A DNA stretch of 64,000 bases from JAFDWI01 sp963764215 (GCA_963764215.1 CAVXRS010000006.1:264793-328792); one strand, 5' to 3'. Shown: positions 20,422 to 28,605, counted from the stretch's first letter. Program-made: numbers and translations. Notes: generated by a model from the letters alone, not told the origin.

Positions 20422-22601
20422 GCTTGCGCATCCAGGACGACCGCGTTCGGGTCGTGTGCGAACGAGGAGACCTCGAGCGTCACGGCCGCCGGGTCGGGTT
20501 CGATCCGGCGCCGCCGTACCGGGTCCCATCTGGCGAGCGGGGTGAGCGACACGTCCAGCTCGGTCTCGGTCGTCGCACCGGCTGCCACCTCGACGACCGT
20601 GAAGCCCAGCAGATGGAGTGAGCCGGCGCCGTCGGTGCGACGGCCGTAGATCTGGACGACGTGTCGCCCGTCGCGGGTCCCGGTGTTGGCGACCGTGACG
20701 CCGAGGCGCGGGCCGCCCGGGTCGTCGCGGACGACCGTGGCCGATTCGATCGAGTAGGTCGTGTAGGCGAGGCCGAAGCCGTGCGGGTAGGCGGCACCGA
20801 CCCCGAGCCGGTCGAGGAGGCGCTGGCCGTGGAACGGTCCGTAGGTGACCGAAGTGGCGTCCCGGTCGAACTGGGGCAGGTGGTCCTCGCTGGTGGGGAT
20901 AGAGAAGGGAAGGCGGCCGGACGGGTTGTGGCGGCCCGAGAGGACATCGGCCAGGGCATGGCCGCCTTCCATGCCCGCGTACCACATGATCAACGTGGCC
21001 GGGACCTGGTCACGCCACGGTTCGGCCAGCACGGCACCCGCGGCGACGACCACCACGACGGTGCGCGGGTTCGCCGCGGCCGTGGCGAGAATGATCGCCT
21101 CGTCCTCGGGCCGCAGCCGCAGGGAACGGCGGTCTCCTCCCATGCCTCCCGACATCACCGGCGACGCTTCGGCGGGATCGACGGCGCCGGATCCGGTGGC
21201 GAAGAGGTCGAAGCCGGCAGGCATCGGCGGAAACAGCGCGAGCAGCTCGGGGCGGGTCATCGTTTCGTTGCCCACGTATTCACCTTCGTCCTCGGCGGTG
21301 TAGCCGACGACGACCACCGCGACGTCGGCATCTCCCGCCACCCGGGCGGCAGCTTCCGGGTCGTCGTCGGTCATCGTCGTCACCGACGCATCGGGAAAGG
21401 CTGCACGGATCCCTTCGACGGGCGTGACCGTGCTCGGCGGTCGGACCATCGAGGAGCCGTGGTCCCCGAGGTTCGCCGCGCCTCCCAGCCGGCCGATGAC
21501 CGCGACCGAGGACAGATCCGCTGAGAGTGGTAACACGGGTGCGCCTGCGACGGGTTCGTTGCGCAACAGCACCATGGCGCGCGCGGCGGCGGTGCGGGCG
21601 AGCGCCCGGTGGTCGTCGTCGGCCATCACGTCGGCGCCGGGGTCGCTCGGGTGCCGGTGGGCGTACGACCGCAACTGGGTCGCCAGCAACCGCACGCCCG
21701 ACCGTTCGACCGACGTCCAGCTCGTCTGGCCGTCTTCGAGCTGTGCCGCGAGGTGCTGGGCACGCTGCTGGGCGAACGGCTCCTCGAGATCCAGACCGGC
21801 TTCGAGGGATTTCGCACCATCTCGCAGGCCCCACATGAAGTCCGAAGCGGTGAAGCCGTCCCAGCCCCAGAGTTCCCGCAACACGCCGGTGAGCAGATCA
21901 CGGTTCTGTCCGGCCCACTCTCCGTTGACCGAGTTGTAGGCAGCCATGACCGCGCTGACGTCCTCGTCGATGACTCGTTTGAAATGCGGCAGGTACACGT
22001 CGTGAAGCGTGGCTTCGTCGACTTGAACGTCGACGGTGAAGCGGGCGTTCTCCATGCTGTTCAGGGCGAAATGCTTGACGCAGGCCATCACGTACCGTTC
22101 GGCACCGCGCGCCAGGGCCGCACCGAGTTCACCCAGGTGGTGGGGATCGTCGCCGTAGGTCTCCTGGATGCGCCCCCAGGCGGGATGACGGGGCAGGTTG
22201 ACACAGATTCCGCCGAAGAAGTTGCCCCCCTGGGCGCGGATCTCACGGCCGATCGCCTCGCCGATCGCTTCTTCGAGCGCGACGTCCCAGGTTGCCCCCC
22301 GCGCCATCGCAACCGGGAACGCTGTCCCTGCGCCGGCCACGCAACCGTGTGGACCGTCGACGAACCGGATGCCCGGAATGCCGAGCCTGGCGACCTCGCC
22401 GTGGACGTAGGGCGTCCGGTTGTAGCCCTCGACCAGCATCGTGCGCAGTCCGGGCCAGAACGGTGTGTCCCCGTCGAGCAGTCCCAGCCGCTCCTGGTCG
22501 GTGAGCTGCTGATAGAGCACGACCGCCTGCTGTTTCGGTGAGCCGCCGGCCCGCACCGACTCGACGGCGTCGTCGAAGGCGGTGCTCGGAGTCTCAGCCA
22601 T
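20418..22601 (-). CDS. Glycoside hydrolase family 3, probable beta-xylosidase/glucosidase
   Basis: An intact frame of 727 codons from ATG 22601 (MAETPSTAFDDAVES). GH3 features include IPGIRFVDGPHGC, the NFFGGICVNLPRHPAWGR segment, VKHFALNSMENARF and GFTASDFMWG with the likely nucleophile aspartate. The second domain (VAVIGRLGGAANLGDHGSS, VVVVGYTAEDEGEY) and a C-terminal fibronectin-III-like domain follow. No signal peptide is evident, so it probably acts in the cytoplasm on imported short xylosides or glucosides. The operon with a ROK repressor and xylose isomerase favours xylosides, which would feed xylose directly to XylA. The next gene starts inside its stop codon. Confidence 0.92.
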   Translation of the reverse strand: MAETPSTAFDDAVESVRAGGSPKQQAVVLYQQLTDQERLGLLDGDTPFWPGLRTMLVEGYNRTPYVHGEVARLGIPGIRFVDGPHGCVAGAGTAFPVAMARGATWDVALEEAIGEAIGREIRAQGGNFFGGICVNLPRHPAWGRIQETYGDDPHHLGELGAALARGAERYVMACVKHFALNSMENARFTVDVQVDEATLHDVYLPHFKRVIDEDVSAVMAAYNSVNGEWAGQNRDLLTGVLRELWGWDGFTASDFMWGLRDGAKSLEAGLDLEEPFAQQRAQHLAAQLEDGQTSWTSVERSGVRLLATQLRSYAHRHPSDPGADVMADDDHRALARTAAARAMVLLRNEPVAGAPVLPLSADLSSVAVIGRLGGAANLGDHGSSMVRPPSTVTPVEGIRAAFPDASVTTMTDDDPEAAARVAGDADVAVVVVGYTAEDEGEYVGNETMTRPELLALFPPMPAGFDLFATGSGAVDPAEASPVMSGGMGGDRRSLRLRPEDEAIILATAAANPRTVVVVVAAGAVLAEPWRDQVPATLIMWYAGMEGGHALADVLSGRHNPSGRLPFSIPTSEDHLPQFDRDATSVTYGPFHGQRLLDRLGVGAAYPHGFGLAYTTYSIESATVVRDDPGGPRLGVTVANTGTRDGRHVVQIYGRRTDGAGSLHLLGFTVVEVAAGATTETELDVSLTPLARWDPVRRRRIEPDPAAVTLEVSSFAHDPNAVVLDAQA

Positions 22602-22637
22602 TCGTTCGTATGGTAAATGAACTAATGCGGATGTCAA
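22601..22637 (-). promoter_or_regulatory. GH3 promoter with overlapping ROK-type operator
   Basis: On the minus strand there is a perfect -35 TTGACA (22637-22632), a 16-bp spacer and a -10-like TACCAT (22615-22610), then only eight bases to the GH3 ATG, implying a nearly leaderless mRNA. Overlapping the spacer, -10 and start region is a 25-bp inverted repeat (22625-22601) with half sites TTAGTTC and GAACGAA, six of seven positions symmetric. Its length and TTAGTT half site resemble known XylR operators. A ROK repressor bound here would block RNA polymerase. Confidence 0.7.
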
Positions 22638-22648
22638 GCGGGCCCACT

Positions 22649-23190
22649 CGTAGTCCCCGGATCGACGCCACCGCTCCGCAGATCAGGACGTGCGCAGGTC
22701 CAGGCTGTACTGCGTCGCCTCCTGGTTCGGACTCGGTGTCGACTCGGCCGATACGAGCAACGTGGCGTTGCCGCGCTTGAAGCGACCTCGCCATGCCGAC
22801 TGCGATCCACTCGTCAACGCGTGAGGCTTCTCAACGACCGTCCAGCCGGCGAGCGCGCGACTGTAGAACTGGACGACCTGGCGGGGGGATGCACGGACGA
22901 CGGTGAAGGTCTGCGTGGTCGCGGAGCCGTTGACGTTGGGATGGCCCACCGGAGTCGACCCCGCATACTGGGGCAGGCCGTGAAAGGTGATCGACGCCCG
23001 CTTGGCCGGCGACGTCGTCGAATTCGACGCCGTGGAACTGCCACATCCGGCGCAGGCGGCGACCAGAACGGCTCCCACGGCGACGGCCCGCAGGGCCACC
23101 CAGACCGACCGGAGGGGCCGGGAAGCACCGTGCTGGGGGAACATTTCCATGTCGAAGGCCTTCCCGCCAGGGCCGACGCCAATCGACAAC
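22649..23190. repeat. 542-bp direct repeat, copy 1
   Basis: This segment is nearly identical to 26382-26923 in the same orientation and of equal length. It carries a complete lipoprotein gene and short flanks. Homology stops abruptly at both sides, beside the GH3 promoter on one side and the truncated acetyltransferase fragment on the other. Confidence 0.93.
22683..23150 (-). CDS. Putative lipoprotein, paralogue A
   Basis: About 155 residues from ATG 23150 (MEMFPQHGASRPLRS). A signal sequence with lipobox (VALRAVAVGAVLVAACAGC) precedes a Ser/Thr-rich linker and a small domain: ASITFHGLPQYAGSTPVGHP, RASPRQVVQFYSRALAGWTVVEK, WRGRFKRGNATLLVSAES. The 'VVQFYSRAL.GW' pattern resembles short extracytoplasmic domains of unknown function in actinobacteria. 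The frame and similarity to the other copy extend upstream of 23150, so an earlier TTG start is possible. Its twin is at 26416-26883. Most differences between copies are in the signal sequence, with the mature domain almost unchanged, suggesting recent duplication and retained function. Confidence 0.75.
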   Translation of the reverse strand: MEMFPQHGASRPLRSVWVALRAVAVGAVLVAACAGCGSSTASNSTTSPAKRASITFHGLPQYAGSTPVGHPNVNGSATTQTFTVVRASPRQVVQFYSRALAGWTVVEKPHALTSGSQSAWRGRFKRGNATLLVSAESTPSPNQEATQYSLDLRTS

Positions 23191-23199
23191 GCTCCCAGT

Positions 23200-23320
23200 A
23201 CGATCGCTCCACCACCGGTCCACAAGCGTGCGCGTCGATCTCGGGGTCGTCTGCGAGATACCAATCGCCCGCGAGCATCCGCTCGTAGTTGCTCCGATCG
23301 TCAGGCGCCGCCATGTCCAT
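23200..23320 (-). pseudogene. Truncated maltose/galactoside acetyltransferase N-terminus
   Basis: From ATG 23320 the peptide contains NYERMLAGDWYLADDPEID and then a basic helix-like stretch. This matches the N-terminal Mac domain of maltose/galactoside O-acetyltransferases (ERMLAGE-Y-A-DPEL pattern). The left-handed beta-helix body is missing, because after about 40 residues the sequence runs into the 542-bp repeat. The start overlaps the end of the MBL-fold gene. It looks like the stump of a gene cut by arrival of the repeat copy. Confidence 0.6.
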
Positions 23321-24146
23321 CTTCCTGATCGGCGAGCGCGTAGGTCACCGTGCCGCCGTGTTCGGCCCGGGTGATCCGTCCGCCGCCTGGGCCGCCCACC
23401 AACGTGGTGACGAGTAGCCCGTTGCGGTCGGCGAGTTCATCCAACATGGCCCGACGGGTGGCAGCCGCAGCAACGAGCTGGAGTGGTTCCTCGCCGGCCA
23501 ACGTCGTGCCCGGGTCGGCAACCTGGAAGGGCGAGAGCACGAGGTGGCCGGGGATCACGGCGAAATCCCCGCGGCTTTCCACCCGTACCGCTACGTGGCC
23601 CGGGTTGTGACCGGGCGCGTCCACAAGCTCTACCTCCGGGCCCAAGGAGGTCGGGGGTTCGATGCCATCCACGAGGCCGGCTTCACGCAAGACCGTCAGC
23701 TCGCCCGCACCGTAGATATCGGCGCCCGCGTCGATCGCCGCCAGCTCGGCCGCCGGATACAGATAGCGGGCATTCGGGAAGCTCGGTAGCCACTGGTTGT
23801 CCGGTCCCGGCCGGGTGTTCCAGCCGATGCCGTCACAATGGGTGTTGACCACCAGGCCCACATCATCAGGCGGAAATCCCGCCGCGGCAAGTTCCTCCAG
23901 CAGCTTCCCAGCGTGGTCGGCGGCATCGGGTTGCGATCGGGGATGATCGTTGGCGAGCCACGGGTCCACGACGATGCGCCGAGTTGGCGTACGAATGGCG
24001 AGAGCGGAGAACGCGATGCGCACCTCGCCGTCGTCGGTGGCGAAGGTCGGGATCATCCAGCCGGCCGGTGGCGCAGGTGCAGGTACCGCAAAGTTCTCAT
24101 CTTCGATTCGGACGATGTCGACGTCGCCGACACGCCAGGTATGCAT
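23301..24146 (-). CDS. Metallo-beta-lactamase-fold hydrolase with altered metal motif
   Basis: 281 residues from ATG 24146 (MHTWRVGDVDIVRIEDENFA), an intact frame. The fold is indicated by TRRIVVDPWLAND, the APGHNPGHVAVRV segment and PGHLVLSPFQ. The first metal motif, normally H-x-H-x-D-H, reads N-T-H-C-D-G (in VVNTHCDGIGWNTR). The first and last histidines are replaced while the following G-W-N is conserved. This suggests a single metal ion, a different cofactor state or loss of hydrolase activity. Overall similarity is to the large group of uncharacterised MBL proteins related to lactonases. The gene is divergent from the GNAT gene at 24581. Confidence 0.8.
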   Translation of the reverse strand: MHTWRVGDVDIVRIEDENFAVPAPAPPAGWMIPTFATDDGEVRIAFSALAIRTPTRRIVVDPWLANDHPRSQPDAADHAGKLLEELAAAGFPPDDVGLVVNTHCDGIGWNTRPGPDNQWLPSFPNARYLYPAAELAAIDAGADIYGAGELTVLREAGLVDGIEPPTSLGPEVELVDAPGHNPGHVAVRVESRGDFAVIPGHLVLSPFQVADPGTTLAGEEPLQLVAAAATRRAMLDELADRNGLLVTTLVGGPGGGRITRAEHGGTVTYALADQEDGHGGA

Positions 24147-24580
24147 GCCCCCGAGTCTCGCCCATCCGCCGGAACGGCACACACGATTTGTCGACTCGTC
24201 AGGAGAGTCGTCACCGACTCCCATGCCATGGTCTGGTACATCCAGGGGTCGCGCCGCCCTTCTGACAATGCCGCCGCTGCCCTGGTCGACGCCGTGGTAT
24301 CGATCGCGTCGTGATGCACTCGGCGATCCATGGGATCGGTTCATCGTTGCCGTCGGCCCGGCGTGCTTGACAATCCCGATCGTCACCCGCGTGAGCGCAG
24401 GATCCGTCAGACCAACCTCGTCGACGTCATCTGACGACTGCCGATGGCGGCCGCTTCTGCTGGCCGGGGTGCAACCACCACGAGCGCAACGGCAGAGAAT
24501 GATCAAACCGCCGACCCCGGGTGGACTTTCCGGAAGCGCGCACGAAACGGACACCAGACCGGTTCGGTAGGTTCTTTGCA
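24147..24580. other. Divergent intergenic region, nothing recognised
   Basis: This 434-bp gap separates divergently transcribed MBL-fold and GNAT genes and should hold both promoters. I see no convincing coding frame, RNA gene or repeat. Short imperfect GACTCGTC-type repetitions occur near 24195-24215, but I attach no meaning to them. Confidence 0.4.
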
Positions 24581-25102
24581 GTGACCGAGCTGATGGGCGC
24601 CGAGGTGCGGCTCAGGACGCCGACTCCCGACGACGTCGCGGAGCTCGCCCATCTACGAGCCGATCCACAGGTGTTCCAGTGGTGGCGAGGAGGCGGCGAC
24701 CTCGTCGCGGCTGTCATCTCGGACATGAACGAGCCGGACTCGATCGCGTACGTGATCGAGGTCGACGACCAGATCGTGGGCTGGATCCAGTGGTCCCAAG
24801 ACATTGCCCCCGACTACCGGTGCGCGCAGATCGACATTTGGATCGCTGCCGACCTGCACGGGCGCGGCATCGGCACCGACGCGCTTCGAACGCTGGTGCG
24901 CCACATCTTCGATGAGCACGGCCACCATCGCATCGAGATCGATCCGGCCACGGAGAACGCTGCTGCGATCCGCTGCTACACCAAGGTCGGATTCAAGCCC
25001 GTTGGGATCCAGCGCCGCCACGAACGCGGCAACGACGGCAGCTGGCACGACAGTCTCCTCATGGACCTACTGTCTGACGAATTCGACTCCGCTGGCTTCT
25101 AG
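24581..25102 (+). CDS. GNAT acetyltransferase, AAC(6')/RimJ-like
   Basis: 173 residues from GTG 24581, with an in-frame ATG four codons later. The acetyl-CoA binding core is IWIAADLHGRGIGTDALRTLVRHIF (R/Q-x-x-G-x-G/A motif), then HRIEIDPATENAAAIRCYTKVGFKPVG. The last segment is characteristic of the AAC(6') and ribosomal-protein acetyltransferase branch, which includes aminoglycoside 6'-acetyltransferases. An aromatic VFQWWRGGG segment near residue 35 matches the same group. Substrate cannot be decided; resistance should not be assumed from family alone. It stands alone and is convergent with the GNAT gene at 25456. Confidence 0.85.
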   Translation: MTELMGAEVRLRTPTPDDVAELAHLRADPQVFQWWRGGGDLVAAVISDMNEPDSIAYVIEVDDQIVGWIQWSQDIAPDYRCAQIDIWIAADLHGRGIGTDALRTLVRHIFDEHGHHRIEIDPATENAAAIRCYTKVGFKPVGIQRRHERGNDGSWHDSLLMDLLSDEFDSAGF

Positions 25103-25455
25103 CGCAATTTTGAAGCAATCTTTGGTGGCCGCGGCACGTGAGCGGTCAGGGCTCTCTGGCCCCTCCATCGTTGGGCCGATGGGCGGTCACGCGCTTTGGA
25201 AAACCGGGGTGGACGTTCGGCTCCCGCGGGAGTCGAACGGTGCGCCGCTCCCGCGGGCGCGCCATAGGAATTATGTTGTCACCCCCGAGTAGTACCCTGG
25301 CTCCCTAGGGAGCCAGGGTGGATGGCTCTGACGGGAGCGGCGAAAGCGAATGCCCGCTCGGACTCGACGACTTCTCGGTGTCGGCGCGTCCGCGGGCGCG
25401 CCGGTTCGCCACCACGCGAAGCCAGAACCCGGGCTGACTCACTGCAGACGCATTG
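25103..25455. repeat. Convergent intergenic region with strong palindromes
   Basis: This 353-bp gap between convergent genes holds several palindromes. A perfect 26-bp one lies at 25294-25319, with half site ACCCTGGCTCCCT. An imperfect one at 25215-25238 is built on CTCCCGCGGGAG, and a related GC-rich element is at about 25243-25261. The same two sequence families recur at 59505-59690. They could act as bidirectional terminators between the convergent genes, although no T-tract follows, or belong to a REP-like repeat family. Confidence 0.75.
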
Positions 25456-26268
25456 TCAGGCGACCGGAGCGACGAATCGGACGTGGGTCCGATAGCGGTA
25501 GATCTCGCGGTAACCCATGCGACGGTAGATCGGCTCGCCCATCGCCGATGCCTGAAGCGACACCAAACGCGCGCCTGATTCGAACGCCCGGTTGGTGACC
25601 GCCCGGGTGACACGATCTCCGAGGCCCTTGCCGCGAGCCCGCTCCAACGTTCCGACCCAGTAGACCCCGGCGATGGAGTGGCTCGACAACACCTGGGCGG
25701 CGGCTACCGGCATGTCCCCTTCGTAGGCGACCACGGTCTGCAAGTACGGAGTCAGGTATGCCCGCAGATCGGTGATCGAGTCGACCACGGTGTCGGGTGG
25801 CATTCCTTGGGTGGCATATGCGGCGTCGCTCACCGCCACGAAGTCATCGAACGTGGCGCGGTCGTCGACCCATCGAGGTGCGACGCCATCTGGCAACGGC
25901 TGCGGCTCGACCGGCATTTCGCAAATCATCTCGGGCGCTTCGAGCAGTGACGTGACGCCGGCATCCTCGGCAGCGAGGCGAAGATCTTCGTCCTCGGCGA
26001 CGCCGTCCCGCAGGCACAGAGACCAGCCGCGCCCCCGCTCGGCGAAGAACCCGTCCGCGACCTCGACCACGGTCGCGGCCGGAACCGTCGGATCGAGTCG
26101 CCAGACCCCATTGAACAGCACCGGAAACCGGGTGCGCGACGCATACAGCAGCAGGCCGTCGGTTTCGAGGATCTCTCCTTCGTGACCAGAGGCGCGGGCG
26201 AGTTCGCGACTGAACTCCTGGTAGTTGGCCTGTCCCAGATCAGCAGCAACAGCATCGGCGACAGCCAC
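25456..26268 (-). CDS. GNAT-family acetyltransferase
   Basis: 270 residues, intact frame, from ATG 26268 (MAVADAVAADLGQANYQEFS). The C-terminal half is a GNAT domain: VVAYEGDMPVAAAQVLSSHSIAGVYWVGTLERARGKGLGDRVTRAVTNRAFESGARLVSLQ-, with the acetyl-CoA loop R-x-x-G-x-G and the usual terminal MGEPIYRRMGYREIYRYRTHV. The N-terminal half (~130 residues) may be a degenerate second GNAT-like domain, as in tandem GNAT proteins. Substrate unknown. It is convergent with the preceding GNAT gene and separated by the palindrome region. Confidence 0.82.
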   Translation of the reverse strand: MAVADAVAADLGQANYQEFSRELARASGHEGEILETDGLLLYASRTRFPVLFNGVWRLDPTVPAATVVEVADGFFAERGRGWSLCLRDGVAEDEDLRLAAEDAGVTSLLEAPEMICEMPVEPQPLPDGVAPRWVDDRATFDDFVAVSDAAYATQGMPPDTVVDSITDLRAYLTPYLQTVVAYEGDMPVAAAQVLSSHSIAGVYWVGTLERARGKGLGDRVTRAVTNRAFESGARLVSLQASAMGEPIYRRMGYREIYRYRTHVRFVAPVA

Positions 26269-26381
26269 ATGAAGAGTCTCGCATCCGGTCCCCGCCGCGG
26301 TCGGTCATGCGGTCCGGAGACAGTCCGATACCGAATGGGTGCACCCGGGTGCACGAACCGCCCTTGCGCCGCGAATCCGTT

Positions 26382-26923
26382 CGCAGTCCACGGACCGACG
26401 CCACCACTCCGCGGATCAGGACGTGCGCAAGTCCAGGCTGTACTGCGTCGCCTCCTGGTTCGGGCTGGGTGTCGACTCGGCCGATACGAGCAACGTGGCG
26501 TTCCCGCGCTTGAAGCGACCTCGCCATGCCGACTGCGATCCACCCGTCAACGCGTGAGGCTTCTCCACGACCGTCCAGCCGTCGAGCGCGCGACTGTAGA
26601 ACTGGACGACCTGGCGGGGGGATGCACGGACGACGGTGAAGGTCTGCGTGGTCGCGGAGCCGTTCACGTTGGGATGGCCCACTGGGGACGACCCCGCATA
26701 CTGGGGCAGACCGTGAAAGGTGACCGACCCCCGCTTGGCCGGCGACGTCGTCGAATTCGACGCCGTGGAACTGCCACATCCGGCGCAGGCGGCGACCAGC
26801 ACGACCCCCACGGCGATGGCCCGCAGGGCCACCCGGGCCGACCCGAGGGATCGGGAAGCACCGCGCCGGGGGAACACGTCCATGTCGAAGACCTTCCCGC
26901 CAGAGCCGACTCCAATCGACAAC
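26382..26923. repeat. 542-bp direct repeat, copy 2
   Basis: Equivalent to 22649-23190, same orientation and length. It starts right after the upstream region of the GNAT gene and stops about 50 bp short of the dnaB stop codon. The two copies enclose about 3.2 kb containing the MBL and two GNAT genes, so recombination between them could delete or duplicate that segment. Confidence 0.93.
26416..26883 (-). CDS. Putative lipoprotein, paralogue B
   Basis: About 155 residues from ATG 26883 (MDVFPRRGASRSLGS), near-identical to the protein at 22683-23150. Lipobox region VLVAACAGC is followed by SSTASNSTTSPAKRGSVTF and the same QVVQFYSRALDGWTVVEKPH domain. Differences from copy A are a handful of conservative changes. 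It lies 90 bp downstream of dnaB on the same strand and may be transcribed from that operon. An upstream alternative start is possible because similarity extends past the ATG. Function unknown; predicted to be a lipid-anchored extracytoplasmic protein. Confidence 0.75.
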   Translation of the reverse strand: MDVFPRRGASRSLGSARVALRAIAVGVVLVAACAGCGSSTASNSTTSPAKRGSVTFHGLPQYAGSSPVGHPNVNGSATTQTFTVVRASPRQVVQFYSRALDGWTVVEKPHALTGGSQSAWRGRFKRGNATLLVSAESTPSPNQEATQYSLDLRTS

Positions 26924-26973
26924 GCGCGCCGCACCACGATCGGACGCGGTCCTCGCCCAGAGGCGGCGAGTGA

Positions 26974-28360
26974 TCAGTCGTCGCGGGCCATGTTGGCAAA
27001 GCGGGTGTAGTGGACTGAGGAACGCCAGGCGGGTGACGCCGAGCGGGCCCGAGCGGTGCTTGGCGACACGAGGATCTCCGCCGTGCCGGTGTCGGGTGAC
27101 TCCGGGTTGTACACCTCGTCGCGGTACAGGAACATCACCACGTCGGCGTCCTGCTCCAGGGCGCCGGACTCACGCAGGTCGCTCAGCAGCGGTCGCTTGT
27201 CGGCGCGCTGCTCGAGGCCGCGGTTGAGCTGCGCCAGCGCCACGACGGGGCAGTGCAGCTCGCGTGCCAGGATCTTGAGGCCACGGCTGATCTCGGCCAC
27301 CTCGACCTGGCGGTTCTCGGCGTTGGACGCGCCCGGTCATCAGCTGGATGTAGTCGACGACGATCAGGCCCAGGTCGCCGACCTTGGACGAGAGCCGCCT
27401 GGCCTTGCCGCGGATCTCGGCGATCGAGACGTTGGGGTTGTCGTCCATCCACAGCGGCGCCTCGGCGAGGCGACCGACCGCGCCGGTGATCTTGGTCCAG
27501 TCGCTGATCCTCGAGGCGGCCCGACGCCATGCGGCGCAGAGTCGACGCGGGCCTCGGCGCTGAGGAGGCGCTGGGAGAGCTCGAGGCGGCTCATCTCCAG
27601 CGAGAAGAACAGCACCGGCTTGCTCGCGTTCATGGCCGCATGCGGCGCCATGCCGAGCGCGAAGGCCGTCTTGCCCATGGCGGGACGAGCGCCGACGACG
27701 ATGAGCGCCTCGGGCTGCAGCCCGGAGGTGAGGTCGTCGAGGTCGGTGTAGCCCGATCGGCGTGCCGGTGATCGCGTCGCCGCGGTCGTAGAGCATCTCG
27801 ATGCGGCTGAGCGTCTCGGGCAGCAGGTCGCGCAGCTCGGCGGTCGAGTCGGTGATGCGGTTCTGCGACAGGTCGTAGACCATCGTCTCGGCGGTCGTCG
27901 AGCGTCTTGATGACGTCGTCGGGAAGGCTGTACCCGAGCTCGGAGATCTCCGACTGCGACCGTGATGAGCCGACGCAGCAGCGCGTGGTCCTCGACGATC
28001 TGGGCGTAGCGGCCGCGTTGGAGGTGGCCGGGGTGTTGGCCTGGAGGCTGAACAGCACCGACGGGCCACCGAGCGGTCGAGCAGGTCGGCGCGGCGCAGC
28101 TCGTCGGCGACGGTCACCGGGTCGACGGGCTCGCCACGGGCCGTCAGCGTGCTCATCGCGTCGTAGATGTGGCCGTGGGCGGGCTTGTAGAACGAGGCCG
28201 ACGTCACCACTCTCGGACGCGGACGCGACCGCGTCGCGTGACAGCAGCATGGCGCCCAGCAGGGACTCCTCGGCCTGGATGTCGTGGGGCGGCACCCGAC
28301 CCGGCGACGTGCGCCGACCCGAGGGGCCATCTGCGTCGAACGGGTCCTGAGAACGGACAT
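26974..28360 (-). CDS. dnaB: Replicative DNA helicase (multiple frameshifts)
   Basis: Hexameric 5'-3' helicase of the replication fork. From ATG 28360 the readable pieces, across at least six frame changes, include VPPHDIQAEESLLGAMLLSRDAV, FYKPAHGHIYDAMSTLTARGEPVDPVTVADELRRA, a MGKTAFALGMA Walker-A end, VLFFSLEMSRLELSQRLLSAEA, LGLIVVDYIQLMTG and VVALAQLNRGLEQRADKRPLLSDLRESGALEQDADVVMFLYRDEVYNP. The total of 462 codons matches DnaB without an intein. This is the most heavily frameshifted gene in the window; since it is essential, sequencing error is the sensible explanation. Gene order rpsF-ssb-rpsR-rplI-dnaB is the standard actinobacterial one. Confidence 0.94.
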
Positions 28361-28414
28361 CGGTCCACCATGGCTCGACGGGCCTGTGGGAGGCAAGAGG
28401 TGCAACCCCGAAAG

Positions 28415-28602
28415 CTGTCCACAGCAGCCATCTCAGCATGTGGACAAGTCAAGTTCGCGGCAGGCGACTGCGGACAGATAGTGGACACCGCCCCTGTGGA
28501 CGATCGTTGCCCTCAAGCCGTTCCGCGACGCCAAACGGCTGTGCACGGCATCGTTGACCACCGCCACAGCGCGCAAACGGCTGTGGCGAACGCTGTGGAC
28601 GA
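28415..28602. promoter_or_regulatory. Cluster of DnaA-box-like sites upstream of dnaB
   Basis: Between the ends of rplI and dnaB are several 9-mers close to the actinobacterial DnaA box TTGTCCACA or its complement. TGTGGACAA at 28439-28447 is a perfect complement. CTGTCCACA (28415-28423), TGTGGACGA (28495-28503) and TGTGGACGA (28594-28602) each have one mismatch; AGTGGACAC (28480-28488) and TGTGGCGAA (28582-28590) are weaker. The ~245-bp gap carries no recognisable gene and no obvious AT-rich unwinding element. Confidence 0.55.
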
Positions 28603-28605
28603 ACC

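Noticed and set aside
24581..25102. Aminoglycoside-resistance gene
   Set aside because: The family similarity to AAC(6') is shared by ribosomal-protein and other acetyltransferases; resistance cannot be claimed.
28415..28602. Calling the DnaA-box cluster oriC outright
   Set aside because: No AT-rich unwinding region and no dnaA or dnaN nearby; reported only as a candidate binding cluster.
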